DNA of 64,000 nucleotides from contig NZ_JAGFPE010000002.1 in NCBI RefSeq assembly GCF_025962655.1, positions 62,001 to 126,000 of the forward strand, given 5' to 3'. Under the pieces are notes generated by a model, which searched no databases, was not told the DNA's origin, and was given only the letters and a program-made list of their open reading frames with translations. The position numbers and the translations under genes are program-made. This document shows positions 1 through 11,090 of the stretch, piece after piece. Position 1 is the stretch's first letter, and every line of letters begins with the position of its first letter. The stretch is from Candidatus Symbiopectobacterium sp. NZEC151. Its GTDB lineage: Bacteria; Pseudomonadota; Gammaproteobacteria; Enterobacterales; Enterobacteriaceae.

Positions 1-37
1 TCGCGCCAAAGACTTTCTGGCGAAGATCCTGCACTAA
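1..37 (+). CDS. gltL: Glutamate/aspartate ABC transporter ATPase, C-terminal end only
   Basis: Only the last 11 codons and the TAA stop (35-37) are inside the window. The peptide RAKDFLAKILH is the C-terminus of enterobacterial GltL, the ATPase of the GltIJKL glutamate/aspartate importer, which lies upstream of leuS in E. coli too. A strong hairpin terminator follows. The identification rests on 11 residues plus synteny. Confidence 0.75.
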   Translation, partial: RAKDFLAKILH

Positions 38-74
38 GCCATCACCCAGCGTCGCAATGTCAGGCGCTGCGACT

Positions 75-110
75 CACGTTCCCGCGCAAGCGGGAACGTG
101 CTTCTCTTAA
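75..110 (+). terminator. Rho-independent terminator of gltL
   Basis: A perfect 11-bp stem (75-85 with 90-100) closes on a GCAA tetraloop and is followed by a pyrimidine-rich tract (cttctctt). It separates gltL from the convergent ybeL. Confidence 0.85.
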
Positions 111-119
111 GCTGCCCCG

Positions 120-605
120 TCAGGGCTGAAAAGGTTGCCGCTGAAACTGATCGTGCTCGCACTTCGGACAACGAGGCAGCACTTCCGGCGTATAAAATGC
201 CACATGATGATGGCAGTTTTCACACACCAAATTTCCCAGCCCTACGACTTCGCCACTGTGGTAAACGCCGTGATGGCTGACATCTTTAAACAGCGCCTGC
301 CATTCCAACTGGGTTTTATCCGTGATATCCACCAGTTCTTGCCACAGGCTCTCTTTGATCACACGCAGAAACACGCTATCGGATAAATCCTCTTCCTGGC
401 TATCCGTATAACGCTGAGCAAATTCAGCCAAATCGCGCTCCACAGACTGAATAATGTCTTCGCGTTCACTGTGGGTGAGATCTTCGCTGTCGTGCAAGCT
501 CTCCCGGGCGTGTTGGAGCATCTGCGTCAGATCGCGTTCACCGGCGCTTAAACGCGTCATGATGGAAGACATCAGCGCACGATAATGCCGAGCTTTCTTG
601 TTCAT
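120..605 (-). CDS. ybeL: YbeL-family zinc-ribbon protein (DUF1451)
   Basis: 161 residues. The N-terminal two thirds is a charged, helical, probably coiled-coil region. The C-terminus has a zinc ribbon with CENC near residue 128 and CPKC near residue 146. Length, motif and position between gltL and leuS match E. coli YbeL, whose function is unknown. It is transcribed away from leuS and converges on the gltL terminator. Family assignment is firm; no biochemical role can be given. Confidence 0.88.
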   Translation of the reverse strand: MNKKARHYRALMSSIMTRLSAGERDLTQMLQHARESLHDSEDLTHSEREDIIQSVERDLAEFAQRYTDSQEEDLSDSVFLRVIKESLWQELVDITDKTQLEWQALFKDVSHHGVYHSGEVVGLGNLVCENCHHHVAFYTPEVLPRCPKCEHDQFQRQPFQP

Positions 606-889
606 GGTGCCTCCTGAATACGCGGATTGGTTAACATTAGTGGGGCAATGACGGTACCTGTTTAGCTATCCCTCTCTATTTTAGACGGTTTTAAGCACTA
701 TTCTTGATCATTGCCGCTCTTTGCCTCACTTTTTGCCAACTTTGTCGCTTGCGCGCAGAAATACGTGCTAAGGGCATAGAGACGGTTGTTGCCAGCGTTG
801 CTTATCAGCTATGCTATGCGGATCATTATGATGAATCGGAACACGCTACGGGTGTAGCGCTTCTTTACTAAATAGGACCCCTGGCTGCC

Positions 890-3472
890 ATGCAAGAGCA
901 ATACCGCCCAGAAGAGATAGAAACTCGCGTCCAGCTTCACTGGCAAGAAAACAAAACGTTTAAAGTGACCGAAGAGCCCGGCAAGGAAAAGTACTACTGC
1001 CTTTCCATGCTCCCCTACCCTTCTGGCCGCCTACACATGGGGCACGTTCGTAATTACACCATCGGTGACGTTATTTCCCGCTACCAACGCATGCTGGGGA
1101 AAAATGTCCTGCAACCGATCGGGTGGGATGCCTTTGGTCTGCCGGCTGAAGGCGCAGCGGTCAAAAACAACACCGCACCGGCCCCCTGGACCTATGCCAA
1201 CATCGATTACATGAAAAACCAGCTGAAGCTGCTGGGCTTTGGTTATGACTGGGATCGTGAAGTCGCCACCTGTAAACCCGATTACTACCGCTGGGAACAG
1301 TGGTTCTTCACCAAGCTGTACGAAAAAGGGCTGGTCTATAAGAAGACCTCAGCGGTGAACTGGTGCCCGAACGATCAGACGGTGCTGGCCAACGAACAGG
1401 TTATCGATGGCTGCTGCTGGCGCTGTGACAGCAAAGTGGAGCGTAAAGAGATTCCGCAGTGGTTTATCAAAATCACCGATTACGCCGATCAGTTGCTCAA
1501 CGATCTGGACACGTTGGAAAGTTGGCCGGAGCAGGTCAAAACCATGCAGCGCAACTGGATTGGCCGTTCGGAAGGGGTAGAAATTACCTTTGACGTGGCT
1601 GATAGCGCTGACAAGCTGAGCGTCTACACCACGCGTCCGGATACCTTTATCGGTGCTACCTATGTCGCCGTTGCTGCTGCGCATCCGCTGGCGCTGCGCG
1701 CTGCCGCCACTAACCCGGCGCTGACCGCCTTTATCGATGAATGCCGTAACACCAAGGTTGCCGAAGCGGACATGGCCACCATGGAGAAAAAGGGCATCGC
1801 GACGGGCCTGTTCGTGGTGCACCCGCTGACCGGCGACAAACTGCCGGTATGGGCGGCCAACTTCGTTCTGATGGATTACGGCACCGGCGCGGTGATGGCC
1901 GTTCCGGGCCATGACCAACGCGACTGGGAATTCGCCACCAAATACCAGTTGACGATCAAACCCGTTATCCTGAACCTGGACGGCAGCGAACCCGATATCT
2001 CTGGGCAAGCCATGACCGAGAAAGGCGCACTGTTCAACTCAGGCGAATTCAGCGGTCTGGATCACGAAGCAGGCTTTAACGCCATTGCTGACAAGCTGGT
2101 TGCACTCGGCGTCGGCGCACGCAAAGTCAACTATCGCTTGCGCGATTGGGGGGTTTCCCGTCAGCGTTATTGGGGTGCGCCCATCCCGATGGTGACGCTG
2201 GAAGATGGCACCGTTATCCCGACGCCAGAAGATCAACTGCCGGTGATCCTGCCGGAAGACGTGGTGATGGATGGCATTACCAGCCCCATCAAGGCCGATC
2301 CCTCCTGGGCGAAAACCACCGTCAACGGTCAGCCTGCGCTGCGTGAAACCGATACCTTCGATACCTTTATGGAATCCTCCTGGTACTACGCGCGCTACAC
2401 CTGCCCGCAGTACGATCAGGGCATGCTCGATCCGGCTGCGGCTAACTACTGGCTGCCGGTCGATCAATACGTGGGTGGTATCGAACACGCCATCATGCAC
2501 CTGATGTATTTCCGCTTCTTCCACAAGCTGATGCGTGATGCTGGCCTGGTCACCTCCGATGAACCCGCCAAGCGTCTGTTGTGTCAGGGTATGGTGTTGG
2601 CTGACGCCTTCTACTACACCGGCAACAACGGCGAGCGCATCTGGGTATCACCGTCTGACGTCACCGTTGAACGTGATGACAAAGGGCGCATCCTGAAAGC
2701 CTTCGATGCAGAAGGCCGCGAAGTGGTGTATGCCGGGATGAGCAAGATGTCGAAATCGAAGAACAACGGTATCGACCCGCAGGTGATGGTAGAGAAATAC
2801 GGTGCAGACACCGTGCGTCTGTTCATGATGTTCGCTTCTCCGGCAGAAATGACGCTGGAATGGCAGGAATCAGGCGTTGAAGGGGCTAACCGCTTCCTCA
2901 AACGCGTGTGGAAACAGGTTTACGACCACACGGAAAAAGGTGCCACCAGCGCGCTGGATGTCGCTGCACTGACCGAAGATCAGAAAGCACTGCGTCGCGA
3001 CCTGCATAAAACCATCGCTAAAGTCACCGATGATATTGGTCGTCGTCAGACGTTTAACACCGCTATCGCCGCCGTGATGGAACTGATGAACAAGTTGGCG
3101 AAAGCGCCGCAGGAGAGCGAGCAGGATCGCGCGTTGACACAGGAAGCGCTGTTGGCCGTGGTGCGTATGCTGTACCCGTTCACACCGCACGCCTGCTTCA
3201 CGCTGTGGCAGGCGCTGGGCGGCAATGGCGATATCGACACCGCGCCGTGGCCTGTCGCCGATGAAGACGCCATGGTGGAAGACTCCAAGCTGGTCGTGGT
3301 GCAAGTGAACGGCAAGGTACGCGGCAGAATTACGGTTGCTGCCGATGCCACTCAGGAGCAGGTTCAGGCGCGTGCCGCACAGGAACATCTGGTGGCAAAA
3401 TACCTGGAAGGCGTTACAGTACGTAAAGTCATTTACGTTCCGGGCAAACTGCTTAACCTGGTTGTAGGTTAA
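890..3472 (+). CDS. leuS: Leucine--tRNA ligase
   Basis: 860 residues, the same length as E. coli LeuS, which it matches along its whole length. It charges tRNA-Leu with leucine in the cytoplasm. The class I signature HMGH follows PYPSGRL near residue 45, KMSKS lies near residue 620, and the CP1 editing domain lies between them. The zinc-binding cysteines WCPN...CCWRC are present. The ATG start gives the conserved [11 protein letters not shown] opening. It heads a tight run with lptE (14-bp gap), holA and nadD. Confidence 0.98.
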   Translation: MQEQYRPEEIETRVQLHWQENKTFKVTEEPGKEKYYCLSMLPYPSGRLHMGHVRNYTIGDVISRYQRMLGKNVLQPIGWDAFGLPAEGAAVKNNTAPAPWTYANIDYMKNQLKLLGFGYDWDREVATCKPDYYRWEQWFFTKLYEKGLVYKKTSAVNWCPNDQTVLANEQVIDGCCWRCDSKVERKEIPQWFIKITDYADQLLNDLDTLESWPEQVKTMQRNWIGRSEGVEITFDVADSADKLSVYTTRPDTFIGATYVAVAAAHPLALRAAATNPALTAFIDECRNTKVAEADMATMEKKGIATGLFVVHPLTGDKLPVWAANFVLMDYGTGAVMAVPGHDQRDWEFATKYQLTIKPVILNLDGSEPDISGQAMTEKGALFNSGEFSGLDHEAGFNAIADKLVALGVGARKVNYRLRDWGVSRQRYWGAPIPMVTLEDGTVIPTPEDQLPVILPEDVVMDGITSPIKADPSWAKTTVNGQPALRETDTFDTFMESSWYYARYTCPQYDQGMLDPAAANYWLPVDQYVGGIEHAIMHLMYFRFFHKLMRDAGLVTSDEPAKRLLCQGMVLADAFYYTGNNGERIWVSPSDVTVERDDKGRILKAFDAEGREVVYAGMSKMSKSKNNGIDPQVMVEKYGADTVRLFMMFASPAEMTLEWQESGVEGANRFLKRVWKQVYDHTEKGATSALDVAALTEDQKALRRDLHKTIAKVTDDIGRRQTFNTAIAAVMELMNKLAKAPQESEQDRALTQEALLAVVRMLYPFTPHACFTLWQALGGNGDIDTAPWPVADEDAMVEDSKLVVVQVNGKVRGRITVAADATQEQVQARAAQEHLVAKYLEGVTVRKVIYVPGKLLNLVVG

Positions 3473-3486
3473 GCCAAGGAGGCACT

Positions 3487-4044
3487 GTGCGACATCGTTT
3501 ATTCACGTTGTTGCTGGGGTTGGCGGTGCTGGTCACCGCTGGCTGCGGTTTTCATCTGCGTGGCACCACACAACTGCCCAGCGAATTGAAAGTATTAACG
3601 CTGACCAGTAACGATCCTTTTGGTCCGTTGACCCGGGCCATTCGCGATCAGCTACGTGCCAGTGATGTAAGAATCGAGGACGACGCCGCGCGTCAGGATA
3701 TCGCATCCCTGCGTATTCTCGGCTCCACGGAAACCAGAGACACCGTCTCTATTTTTCAGGACGGGACCACCGCAGAGTACCAACTGGTACTGACCGTTCA
3801 GGCGCAGGTGTTGTTGCCGGGTGAGGATATTTATCCACTCTCGGTCACGGTGTTCCGCACCTTCTTTGATAACCCGCTCGCGGCGTTGGCAAAAGACGCG
3901 GAGCAGGACATTATACGTAAGGAGATGCGCCGCCAGGCTGCCGAGCAGTTAGTGCGTAAACTGGTGACCATCAACGGCAATGATGAGGTGAAAAACCGCC
4001 AGCAACGTGCCGCCGCCATCAGCGCCAACAACGGGCGTTCATGA
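3487..4044 (+). CDS. lptE: LPS-assembly lipoprotein LptE
   Basis: 185 residues with a GTG start 4 nt after a full AAGGAGG. The N-terminus has a lipoprotein signal with lipobox VTAGC, acylated Cys20. LptE plugs the LptD barrel and helps place lipopolysaccharide in the outer leaflet of the outer membrane. The gene overlaps holA by 4 nt (ATGA), as in E. coli. The C-terminal tail is short and variable, as is usual for the family (about 190 residues). Confidence 0.96.
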   Translation: MRHRLFTLLLGLAVLVTAGCGFHLRGTTQLPSELKVLTLTSNDPFGPLTRAIRDQLRASDVRIEDDAARQDIASLRILGSTETRDTVSIFQDGTTAEYQLVLTVQAQVLLPGEDIYPLSVTVFRTFFDNPLAALAKDAEQDIIRKEMRRQAAEQLVRKLVTINGNDEVKNRQQRAAAISANNGRS

Positions 4045-5078
4045 TCCGTATCTATCCGGAACAGCTTGCTGCGCAGCTCAATGAAGGGCTGCGCGCTTGC
4101 TATCTGCTGTTCGGCAACGACCCACTGTTATTGCAGGAAAGCCTGGACTCGCTGCGCCATCGCGCGCGTGAACAGGGTTTCACCGAGCATTTCAGCTTCA
4201 CACTCGATCAAAGCACCGATTGGGATGCCATTTTCAGCGTATGTCAGGCACTCAGCCTGTTCGCTTCACGACAGAGCCTGCTGCTGCAACTGCCGGAAAA
4301 CGGCCCGAACGCCGCCATGGCAGAAAATCTGGTCAAACTGGCTGGGCTGCTGCATCAGGACGTACTGCCGATTCTACGTGGCAACAAGCTGACCAAAGCG
4401 CAAGAAAACAGCGCCTGGTTTAAAGCATTGTCGCAACACGGCGTGATCGTCAACTGCTTAACCCCGGAACAGGCGCAATTACCGCGCTGGGTAGCGCAGC
4501 GTGCCAAGCAGCGCAACCTGCAACTGGATGATGCTGCCATACAACTGCTGTGTTACTGCTACGAGGGCAATTTGTTGGCCTTGATGCAGGCGCTCGAGCG
4601 GCTCGCCCTGCTCTATCCTGACGGCAAGCTCACGCTGCCACGCGTTGAGCAGGCGGTAAACGATGCCGCACACTTCACGCCGTTTCACTGGCTGGATGCG
4701 GTGCTGGCAGGCAAAAGCAAACGCGCCTGGCATGTGTTGCAACAGTTACAGGCTGAAGACAACGAACCCGTGATTTTGCTGCGCACACTCCAGCGTGAGC
4801 TGACGCTGTTGGTGACCTTGCAGCGCAACATGGCGACGACACCGCTACGCACCCTGTTTGATCAGCACAAGGTGTGGCAAAACCGACGCACGCTGCTCAC
4901 TCAGGCACTCCAGCGGCTGAACGCACTTCAGTTGCAGCAGGCCATGCACCTGCTGACACGATTGGAACTGACGCTAAAACAGGATTATGGCCAATCCATC
5001 TGGCCGGAAATGCAAACGCTGACGCTGTTGTTGTGCGGCAAAGCGCTTGCGCCGGGTATGGTCAACGCCGATGAATAG
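4041..5078 (+). CDS. holA: DNA polymerase III subunit delta
   Basis: 345 residues (E. coli 343). This is the delta subunit of the clamp loader, which opens the beta sliding clamp. The AAA+-like fold begins with [13 protein letters not shown] and continues to the helical collar domain. The start overlaps the lptE stop, and the stop overlaps the preferred nadD start, so translation of the three genes is probably coupled. Confidence 0.96.
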   Translation: MIRIYPEQLAAQLNEGLRACYLLFGNDPLLLQESLDSLRHRAREQGFTEHFSFTLDQSTDWDAIFSVCQALSLFASRQSLLLQLPENGPNAAMAENLVKLAGLLHQDVLPILRGNKLTKAQENSAWFKALSQHGVIVNCLTPEQAQLPRWVAQRAKQRNLQLDDAAIQLLCYCYEGNLLALMQALERLALLYPDGKLTLPRVEQAVNDAAHFTPFHWLDAVLAGKSKRAWHVLQQLQAEDNEPVILLRTLQRELTLLVTLQRNMATTPLRTLFDQHKVWQNRRTLLTQALQRLNALQLQQAMHLLTRLELTLKQDYGQSIWPEMQTLTLLLCGKALAPGMVNADE

Positions 5079-5727
5079 CCCTAATCCCGCTGAACTGATC
5101 GCCTACTTCGGCGGCACCTTTGACCCCATCCATTATGGACATTTGCGTCCGGTCACCGCATTGGCGGATGAGATCGGGTTAACGCGCATCACGCTGATGC
5201 CCAATAACGTACCGCCCCACCGCGAACAACCTGAAGCCACAGCACAACAGCGAAAACACATGGTGGAACTCGCCATCGCCAAGACGCCGTTATTCAGCGT
5301 GGATGACCGCGAATTGCAGCGCATCACGCCGTCTTACACCATTGATACCATGGAGATGATTCGCGCAGAAAGGGGCGATAACACTCCATTGGCTTTTATC
5401 ATCGGCCAGGATTCACTGCTCACATTACACGCTTGGCACCGCGGGCAAGACCTGCTCAAGGTATGCCATCTGTTGGTCTGCGCGCGCCCAGGTTATCGCA
5501 CCGTATTGGATACGCCAGAACAGCAGGCGTGGCTGGAAGCGCACAGCGTTGAAAATGCGGCCGCCCTGCACGCGCAGCCGCACGGATTGATCTATTTGGC
5601 GCACACGCCGCTGGTCACCGTTTCTGCCACGGATATTCGCCAGCGCCGCCAGAAAGGTGAGCCCTGCGACGATTTGGTTCCCCCTGCCGTGCTGCATTTT
5701 ATGGATGCTCACGACTTATACCGTTAA
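5071..5727 (+). CDS. nadD: Nicotinate-mononucleotide adenylyltransferase
   Basis: 218 residues from ATG 5071, which overlaps the end of holA; an in-frame ATG at 5047 would add eight unrelated residues. It adenylates nicotinate mononucleotide in NAD synthesis. The nucleotidyltransferase motif [11 protein letters not shown] is near residue 15, the second motif SATDIRQR near the C-terminus, and the family strings MPNNVPPHR and [10 protein letters not shown] are intact. In E. coli cobC follows; here it is absent and a 222-bp gap leads to rsfS. Confidence 0.96.
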   Translation: MNSPNPAELIAYFGGTFDPIHYGHLRPVTALADEIGLTRITLMPNNVPPHREQPEATAQQRKHMVELAIAKTPLFSVDDRELQRITPSYTIDTMEMIRAERGDNTPLAFIIGQDSLLTLHAWHRGQDLLKVCHLLVCARPGYRTVLDTPEQQAWLEAHSVENAAALHAQPHGLIYLAHTPLVTVSATDIRQRRQKGEPCDDLVPPAVLHFMDAHDLYR

Positions 5728-5740
5728 CCCGCTTCCCACG

Positions 5741-5769
5741 TACCACTCTCTCATCGGGCATGCTATACT
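5741..5769 (+). promoter_or_regulatory. Possible sigma-70 promoter for the rsfS operon
   Basis: The 222-bp gap after nadD has an extended -10 element, tgcTATACT at 5761-5769, with a weak -35 (taccac, 5741-5746) 17 bp upstream. It could start the rsfS-rlmH-mrdA-mrdB-rlpA transcript. It is judged by consensus only. Confidence 0.3.
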
Positions 5770-5949
5770 CCGCCGCTGGTTTTTCAGTCCAGTAAAAAAC
5801 GGTAAAGCGCGTTTCTATGCCACACCATGTGCCGCAAAATGGACCGTTAATACCCTGAAACACCTGCGGTGCGTCATGCATGTACACGTAACCTTTTTTA
5901 TCCCCCCGGAGCGCATTTCTCCGGTTGAACCGCCAGGCAGGAGGAACCT

Positions 5950-6267
5950 TTGCAAGGCCAAGCACTCCAAGATTTTGTTATTGATAAAATAGATGATTTA
6001 AAAGGCCAGGATATCGTTGCGCTAAACGTGCGTGGCAAATCCAGCATCACAGATTGCATGATCATCTGCACCGGTACATCCAGCCGCCACGTCGCGTCTA
6101 TCGCCGACCATGTGGTACAAGCCTCGCGCGCCGCCGGGATGATCCCGCTGGGTGTTGAAGGTGTGCAAAGTGCGGACTGGGTGGTTGTCGATCTCGGTGA
6201 TGTCATGGTGCATGTGATGCAGGAAGAAAGTCGTCACCTGTACGAACTGGAAAAGCTGTGGAGCTAG
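5950..6267 (+). CDS. rsfS: Ribosomal silencing factor RsfS
   Basis: 105 residues, the same length as E. coli RsfS (YbeB). It binds ribosomal protein L14 (uL14) and blocks subunit joining in stationary phase. The TTG start at 5950 is chosen because it gives the conserved [13 protein letters not shown] opening and is preceded by AGGAGG. The string [19 protein letters not shown] is typical. rlmH follows after 1 nt. Confidence 0.96.
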   Translation: MQGQALQDFVIDKIDDLKGQDIVALNVRGKSSITDCMIICTGTSSRHVASIADHVVQASRAAGMIPLGVEGVQSADWVVVDLGDVMVHVMQEESRHLYELEKLWS

Positions 6268-6268
6268 C

Positions 6269-6739
6269 ATGAGGCTGCAACTGGTCGCCGTTGGCACCAA
6301 AATGCCGGACTGGGTGCAGACAGGTTTTACCGATTATCTGCGGCGTTTTCCCAAAGACATGCCCTTCGAGCTCACAGAGATCCCTGCCGGTAAACGGGGG
6401 AAGAATGCGGATATCAAACGTATTCTCGAGCGCGAAGGTGAACTGATGCTGGCGGCAGTGGGCAAAGGTAACCGTATTGTGACGCTGGATATTCCCGGTA
6501 CACCGTGGGAAACCCCGCAGCTTGCCAGCCAGTTAGAACGCTGGAAACAGGACGGGCGTGACGTCAGCCTGCTGATTGGTGGCCCGGAAGGGCTGGCACC
6601 CGCCTGCAAAGCGGCAGCCGAGCAAAGCTGGTCACTGTCACCGTTAACGCTGCCGCACCCGCTGGTGCGCGTATTGGTGGCCGAGAGCCTGTATCGGGCG
6701 TGGAGCATCACCACCAATCACCCTTACCATAGAGAGTAA
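6269..6739 (+). CDS. rlmH: 23S rRNA pseudouridine-1915 N3-methyltransferase
   Basis: 156 residues, full length. This SPOUT methyltransferase methylates pseudouridine 1915 in helix 69 of 23S rRNA. The SAM-binding trefoil knot shows IGGPEGL near residue 105 and [16 protein letters not shown] near the C-terminus. It pairs with rsfS as a ribosome-related unit directly upstream of the elongasome genes. Confidence 0.97.
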   Translation: MRLQLVAVGTKMPDWVQTGFTDYLRRFPKDMPFELTEIPAGKRGKNADIKRILEREGELMLAAVGKGNRIVTLDIPGTPWETPQLASQLERWKQDGRDVSLLIGGPEGLAPACKAAAEQSWSLSPLTLPHPLVRVLVAESLYRAWSITTNHPYHRE

Positions 6740-6773
6740 GACTGTCCGATGAAACACACGAAATAGTTGCCGG

Positions 6774-8678
6774 ATGAAAACAGAACATAAACCCTTTCGT
6801 GATTATTCGGCGGAATCCGCCCTTTTCGTACGTCGTGCTTTAGTGGCGTTCATCGGCATTTTGCTGCTTTCCGGCGTGCTGGTGACCAATCTGTACCATT
6901 TACAAGTGGTACGCGTTGATGACTACCGCACACGCTCGAATGCAAACCGCATCAAGCTGGTGCCCATCGCGCCCAGCCGCGGCATCATTTACGATCGCAA
7001 CGGCATTCCTCTGGCGCTCAACCGCACCATTTACCAGCTTGAGCTGGTGCCGGACAAGGTTGATAACCTGCAAGATACGCTGGCTGCTCTGAAACCCATC
7101 GTCAATCTCACTGACGATGATCTGGAAAACTTCGAGAAAGAACGCAAACGCTCACGCCGCTTCACCTCCATCCCGGTCAAAACCGCCTTAAGCGACGTTG
7201 ATGTCGCCCGTTTTGCCGTCAACCAGTACCGTTTTCCCGGCGTGGAAGTCAAAGGCTATCAACGCCGCTATTACCCGTATGGTTCCGCCCTTACCCATGT
7301 CCTCGGCTACGTATCAAAAATCAATGATAAAGACGTAGAGCGACTGAACAAGGAAGAAAAAATTGCCGATTACGCCGCCACGCGCGACATCGGGAAACTG
7401 GGCATTGAGCGCTATTACGAAGATATTCTGCACGGCAAACCCGGTTATGAAGAGGTGGAAGTCAATAACCGTGGTCGCGTCATCCGTCAATTGCACGAGC
7501 AGCCGCCGCAGGCGGGTCAGGACATCTACCTCACTATCGATCTTAACCTGCAAATCTACGTTGAAAAACTGCTGGAAGGCAGCCGGGCAGCGGTGGTGAT
7601 TATCGATCCGCGCGATGGCGGCCTGCGCGCGCTGGTTTCCACCCCGAGCTACGATCCCAACCTGTTCGTTGATGGCATCTCGACCAAAGACTATCGCGCG
7701 CTGCTGAATGACCCCAACAAACCGCTGATCAACCGCGCCACGCAGGGGTTGTATCCTCCCGCGTCGACGGTGAAACCCTATATTGCCGCCTCTGCGTTAA
7801 GTGCCAATGTGATTACCCCCACCTCCTCGCTGTTCGATCCCGGCTGGTGGCAGTTACCGGGCTCAGAAAAACGGTTCCGCGACTGGAAAAAATGGGGTCA
7901 TGGCCGGTTGAACGTGACCAAATCGCTGGAAGAATCTGCGGATACCTTCTTTTATCAAGTCGCTTATGACATGGGTATCGATCGCCTGTCTGAGTGGATG
8001 AACAAGTTTGGCTACGGGGAATATACCGGTATCGACCTGTCAGAAGAGCGTTCCGGAAATATGCCAACCCGCGAATGGAAGCAAAAACGCTTCAAACGTC
8101 CTTGGTATCAAGGAGATACCATTCCGGTCGGCATCGGTCAGGGATACTGGATTGCCACGCCGATTCAAATGGCGAAAGCGCTGACCACGCTTATCAACGA
8201 TGGCAACGTCAAAACACCGCACCTGCTGTATAGTGCCCGCAATAGCGGCATCGTAGTGCCTTACCGTCAGCAAGAAGTGTCGCGACTGAGCGATGTGCGC
8301 GCCAGCTACTGGGAAATCGCCAAAGACGGAATGTACGGGGTTGCTAACCGTCAGAACGGCACGGCACACAAATATTTTGCCGATGCTCCCTATAAGATCG
8401 CGGCAAAAACCGGTACTGCACAGGTATTTGGCCTGAAAGAAAATGAGACCTACAATGCGCATAAAATCGCCGAACACCTGCGCGACCACAAACTGCTGAC
8501 GGCATTTGCACCTTATAACAACCCCAAAATTGCCATCTCCATCGTGTTGGAGAATGGCGGTGCCGGCCCCGCCATCAGCGCCTTGGTACGCCAGATGCTC
8601 GACCACATTATGCTGGGCGATAACAACACCGAATTGCCCGATGCGCCACCGAGCGCACCCGGTTCTGAAAGCGAGTAA
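6774..8678 (+). CDS. mrdA: Peptidoglycan transpeptidase PBP2
   Basis: 634 residues (E. coli 633). This is the inner-membrane class B penicillin-binding protein of the rod complex, crosslinking side-wall peptidoglycan with RodA. It has one transmembrane helix at about 20-42, a pedestal domain, then the transpeptidase domain with catalytic STVK near residue 330, SAD near 387 and KTG near 545. The residue before the catalytic serine is Ala (YPPASTVK), where E. coli has Gly. It lies 8 bp from mrdB. Confidence 0.97.
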   Translation: MKTEHKPFRDYSAESALFVRRALVAFIGILLLSGVLVTNLYHLQVVRVDDYRTRSNANRIKLVPIAPSRGIIYDRNGIPLALNRTIYQLELVPDKVDNLQDTLAALKPIVNLTDDDLENFEKERKRSRRFTSIPVKTALSDVDVARFAVNQYRFPGVEVKGYQRRYYPYGSALTHVLGYVSKINDKDVERLNKEEKIADYAATRDIGKLGIERYYEDILHGKPGYEEVEVNNRGRVIRQLHEQPPQAGQDIYLTIDLNLQIYVEKLLEGSRAAVVIIDPRDGGLRALVSTPSYDPNLFVDGISTKDYRALLNDPNKPLINRATQGLYPPASTVKPYIAASALSANVITPTSSLFDPGWWQLPGSEKRFRDWKKWGHGRLNVTKSLEESADTFFYQVAYDMGIDRLSEWMNKFGYGEYTGIDLSEERSGNMPTREWKQKRFKRPWYQGDTIPVGIGQGYWIATPIQMAKALTTLINDGNVKTPHLLYSARNSGIVVPYRQQEVSRLSDVRASYWEIAKDGMYGVANRQNGTAHKYFADAPYKIAAKTGTAQVFGLKENETYNAHKIAEHLRDHKLLTAFAPYNNPKIAISIVLENGGAGPAISALVRQMLDHIMLGDNNTELPDAPPSAPGSESE

Positions 8679-8686
8679 CCGCCGCC

Positions 8687-9799
8687 ATGACTGAAAGCCA
8701 ACAAAAAAGATCGATTTGGACCAAGATTCATATCGATCTGCCCTTCCTGCTGTGTATCCTGGCGCTGCTGGGGTACAGCTTATTCGTGATGTGGAGCGCC
8801 AGCGGCCAGGATATCGGCATGATGGAGCGTAAAGCGGCACAGATAGCCATTGGGCTTGCCGTGATGATCGTCATGGCGCAAATTCCGCCGCGCGTTTACG
8901 AAGGCTGGGCGCCCTATCTCTATATCGTTTGTGTCATTCTGTTGATCATGGTGGATGTGTTCGGCCAGATCAGTAAAGGCGCGCAGCGCTGGCTTGATCT
9001 TGGCTTTATCCGTTTTCAGCCGTCAGAAATTGCCAAAATTGCCGTGCCGTTGATGGTGGCGCGTTTTATTAACCGTGATATGTGTCCGCCGTCGCTGAAA
9101 AACACCGGTATCGCCCTGATCTTAATCTTTTTGCCAACCCTGCTGGTGGCGGCGCAACCCGATCTGGGGACGTCAATTCTGGTCGCGGCATCAGGCCTGT
9201 TTGTGCTTTTTTTAGCGGGCATGAGCTGGCGACTGATCGCCGTGGCGCTGATGTTGGTTGCGGCGTTTATTCCCGTGCTCTGGTTCTTCCTGATGCACGA
9301 TTACCAACGCGCCCGCGTGATGATGCTGCTCGACCCGGAAAGCGATCCGCTAGGGGCGGGCTACCATATTATTCAATCCAAGATTGCTATCGGCTCCGGG
9401 GGCTTGTCTGGCAAAGGCTGGCTGCAAGGCACCCAGTCACAGCTTGAATTCCTGCCAGAACGCCATACCGACTTTATTTTTGCCGTATTGGCAGAGGAGT
9501 TGGGGTTGATTGGGGTGCTGATTCTGATCGCCATGTATCTGTTTGTTATCATGCGCGGTCTGATGATTGCCGCCAATGCCCAGACCTCGTTCGGCCGGGT
9601 GATGGTCGGCGGCCTGATTCTCATTCTGTTTGTCTATGTTTTTGTTAACATCGGTATGGTGAGCGGCATATTGCCCGTGGTTGGGGTGCCACTCCCGCTT
9701 ATCAGTTACGGCGGCTCGGCGTTGGTGGTGTTGATGGCAGGATTTGGCATCGTGATGTCAATCCACACGCACCGTAAGATGCTCTCGAAAAACTTATAA
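8687..9799 (+). CDS. mrdB: Rod-shape peptidoglycan glycosyltransferase RodA
   Basis: 370 residues, the same length as E. coli RodA. SEDS-family polymerase with about ten membrane segments that extends glycan strands as the partner of PBP2. Family strings include [18 protein letters not shown] near residue 95, [19 protein letters not shown] near 255 and the C-terminal [14 protein letters not shown] 8687 lies just after the mrdA stop, so the pair is co-transcribed. Confidence 0.97.
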   Translation: MTESQQKRSIWTKIHIDLPFLLCILALLGYSLFVMWSASGQDIGMMERKAAQIAIGLAVMIVMAQIPPRVYEGWAPYLYIVCVILLIMVDVFGQISKGAQRWLDLGFIRFQPSEIAKIAVPLMVARFINRDMCPPSLKNTGIALILIFLPTLLVAAQPDLGTSILVAASGLFVLFLAGMSWRLIAVALMLVAAFIPVLWFFLMHDYQRARVMMLLDPESDPLGAGYHIIQSKIAIGSGGLSGKGWLQGTQSQLEFLPERHTDFIFAVLAEELGLIGVLILIAMYLFVIMRGLMIAANAQTSFGRVMVGGLILILFVYVFVNIGMVSGILPVVGVPLPLISYGGSALVVLMAGFGIVMSIHTHRKMLSKNL

Positions 9800-9813
9800 A
9801 GTGAGGTAAACAC

Positions 9814-10926
9814 ATGCGTAAGGACTGGCTTTGGGTCAGCATCGTCACCGTGATGCTCGCAGCCTGTACCACCACGGAAGCCCCGCGAGCACCGATTACG
9901 CCGACCCCGGCTTATAGCGGTCCGGTGGAAGAGATTGGCGGAGCCGAGCCGCGTTACGAGCCCTATAATCCGGGCACGTTGCAGGATTACACCGTCAAGG
10001 GAAAAACCTACAAGGTTGTCCAGAATGCGCAGAACTTCTCCGAGGTTGGTCTGGCAACCTGGTATGGCGCTGAGGCCAACGGAAACCGTACGTCTATCGG
10101 CGAAATCTTCGATCCCAACGCTATTACCGCTGCGCACCCGACGCTGCCATTACCCAGCTATGTCCGCGTGACCAACCTGAGCAACGGCCGCCGTCTGGTG
10201 GTTCGCGTGAACGATCGCGGCCCGTATACGCCAGGTAGAATCATTGACCTGTCCAAGGCGGCAGGCGATCGCCTCAATATCTCCAATAACACCAAAGTGA
10301 AAGTCGAAGCGATCGTGGTCGCGCCGGATGGCACGCTATCTGGGCCGGGCACCATTGGCACTGCCGTTGCCAAACAAAGTTTCGCCCTGCCCGATCGCCC
10401 GAGCCTCGGTGCCAGCGGATTGGGTACGCCGATGATGGAAACCAGTGCGCCGACAGCCATCGCCAGCAGGCCCGTCAGCAACAGCGCCCTCGGGGTGCAA
10501 AATAACAGCGACATGCCAGCCAGCAGCACCAGTGCGCGCCAAAGTGGGTTGCTGGGTGCCCCCACTGCCCTGCGTTCTGGCGTATTGGAAGAGACCCATG
10601 CCGCTACGCCGGTTACCAGCACACCGGCAACGGCAACCACGGCAGCACGCCCGCTTGCAGTGACATCCACAGCAACACCGATTGGCAACACTAACGGACG
10701 CTATCTGGTGCAGGTCGGCGCGCTGAGCGACCCACAGCGCGCACAAACCTGGCTGAAAAGCCTGAGCGAACGCTTCCGCGTAACGGGGAAAGTGTCGCCC
10801 AGCAACGGGTTGTATCGCATTCAGCTCGGACCCTTTCCAAACCGCCAACAGGCCACTGACCTTCAGCAACGTTTGGCAACGGAAGCGCAGCAGCACGCCT
10901 TTGTGACGGCGGCAGACGCGCAATAA
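9814..10926 (+). CDS. rlpA: Septal-ring lytic transglycosylase RlpA (lipoprotein)
   Basis: 370 residues. Lipoprotein signal with lipobox MLAAC, Cys18. The double-psi beta-barrel (about 75-170) keeps GEIFD, TAAHPTLPLPS and VRVNDRGPY, which carry the Glu, His and Asp needed for activity in Pseudomonas RlpA. A Pro/Ala/Thr-rich linker (about 180-285) leads to a C-terminal SPOR domain that binds denuded glycans at the septum. The linker is low complexity and varies between genera. Confidence 0.94.
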   Translation: MRKDWLWVSIVTVMLAACTTTEAPRAPITPTPAYSGPVEEIGGAEPRYEPYNPGTLQDYTVKGKTYKVVQNAQNFSEVGLATWYGAEANGNRTSIGEIFDPNAITAAHPTLPLPSYVRVTNLSNGRRLVVRVNDRGPYTPGRIIDLSKAAGDRLNISNNTKVKVEAIVVAPDGTLSGPGTIGTAVAKQSFALPDRPSLGASGLGTPMMETSAPTAIASRPVSNSALGVQNNSDMPASSTSARQSGLLGAPTALRSGVLEETHAATPVTSTPATATTAARPLAVTSTATPIGNTNGRYLVQVGALSDPQRAQTWLKSLSERFRVTGKVSPSNGLYRIQLGPFPNRQQATDLQQRLATEAQQHAFVTAADAQ

Positions 10927-10935
10927 TCCTCTCGC

Positions 10936-10975
10936 CCCCTGCCCGCCCGCGGTTAAGGTGCGGGCAGGGGATGTT
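10936..10975 (+). terminator. Strong hairpin between rlpA and dacA
   Basis: A perfect 11-bp GC-rich stem (10936-10946 with 10960-10970) encloses a 13-nt loop. The T-tract is poor (atgtt), so it may slow decay or attenuate rather than fully terminate. Confidence 0.55.
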
Positions 10976-11090
10976 ACGCTATTCTGCTTTGGCAAAATCA
11001 AGTAACGGAATGTCTGGTGCCGCGCTATAGTGCATCTGCTATAGTACGGCTCGTTTTTAACTTCACTCCACGGATGTTGTAGTTCCAATC

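Noticed and set aside
8040-8840. A 266-codon minus-strand frame opposite mrdA/mrdB
   Set aside because: It lies wholly inside conserved PBP2 and RodA coding sequence and has no recognisable protein features.
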